From Phytophthora quininea (Eukaryota; Oomycota; Peronosporomycetes; Peronosporales; Peronosporaceae): a DNA stretch of 64,000 nt. Position numbers and translations under genes: made by a program. The notes beneath the pieces were generated by a model. It worked only from the letters and a program-made list of their open reading frames with translations. It made no database searches and was not told where the DNA came from. Where the stretch lies: contig JAAVTG010000693.1 of NCBI GenBank assembly GCA_011947345.1, forward strand, positions 186,001-250,000. Reading direction: 5' to 3'. Each line of letters starts with the position of its first letter. Within the stretch, counting starts at the first letter, position 1. Positions 63,635 to 64,000 of the stretch are shown here, piece by piece.

Positions 63635-64000
63635 CACGCACAAAATTCTCGCCACGTAGTAACCAAAACAAATGTGACTCTGAAGCACCGGAAGCGCCAG
63701 CTTGGAGACTGCATTGTCAAGCCTGGAGCAGAGGTATCTGCGTCTAACATCGTTCATGTCAGCGCCATCGACTTCGCCCAAGAAGAATGTGTGAGAAATG
63801 CCAGCGGAGCAATCCCCATGCAACGCAAACGTAGCGCCGTCGAAGCCAGGTCCAAGTTCTGTAGATAACACAAAACGGCTAGCGGAGCAGTAATTCTTCA
63901 GGTCGCGATATCCATAATATAAATTCTGCATCATCATTCCTTCGTCGAATGCAGCATCAGCTCCACGTATAGCCTTTGCCAGAGATATATAATACGCCTT
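63635..64000. other. Right edge, no gene recognised
   Basis: 366 bp. Short frames on both strands without recognisable domains; could include a later exon of the CRN-like gene but this cannot be shown. Confidence 0.35.

Noticed and set aside
1..64000. tRNA, rRNA or snRNA genes
   Set aside because: I looked for TTCGA-type arms and other conserved cores by eye and found none with the right context; a covariance-model scan would be decisive.

Overview
This window looks like nuclear DNA of an oomycete, most likely a Phytophthora or a close relative. Three things point that way. Genes are densely packed on both strands and interrupted by short introns (about 50-135 bp) with GT(A/G)NGN donors. Two genes carry the N-terminal domain of Crinkler (CRN) effectors. 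The neighbours include plant-like or oomycete-typical proteins: a SIZ1-like SUMO ligase, an RGLG ubiquitin ligase, a NO VEIN-like protein, WRKY19-like zinc-knuckle proteins and a PGK with a mitochondrial-type leader.

Layout. 0-11 kb is housekeeping: a DUF1772 membrane protein, a TPGS1-like protein, an Aurora kinase, a PIAS/SIZ-type SUMO E3 ligase, splicing factor SF3A3 and an HPAT-like glycosyltransferase. 11.4-18.5 kb is accessory: a DJ-1 gene, then a CRN gene lying between two direct copies of the DJ-1 3' end, then three minus-strand genes for secreted or membrane proteins built from one shared six-cysteine module, with an unrecognised gene among them. 19-29.7 kb holds a MAP2K-like kinase, a VPS9 Rab-GEF, a 0.6-kb inverted repeat, a 3-ketoacyl-CoA reductase, a four-TM protein, RGLG and a WRKY19-like protein. 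29.7-31.8 kb is a GC-rich stretch with no gene seen. 31.8-40.3 kb carries PGK and a PGDH-phosphoserine aminotransferase fusion, the latter between 1.3-kb inverted repeats that each hold a copy of a small zinc-knuckle gene. 40.3-52.6 kb holds a giant NOV-like GHKL-ATPase/DUF3883 gene, a membrane protein, COP9 subunit 3 and an inverted copy of the NOV 3' end. 53-64 kb is transposon-rich: Ty3/Gypsy remnants on both strands, a Mutator-like element delimited to the base by TIRs and a 9-bp target duplication, and a second CRN-like N-terminal domain.

How genes fit together. PGK and the PGDH-PSAT fusion are neighbours that act on and from 3-phosphoglycerate, and both have mitochondrial-type leaders. 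SIZ1, RGLG and CSN3 belong to SUMO/ubiquitin control. The DJ-1/CRN/six-cysteine block is the likely fast-evolving, host-facing part.

Caution. Many conserved genes are broken by single-base frame changes, and nearly all have the sign of one missing base, usually at a short homopolymer. Assembly error is therefore a serious alternative to pseudogenisation. One case can be tested inside the window: the intact NOV copy has one A more than the broken original near 47849.
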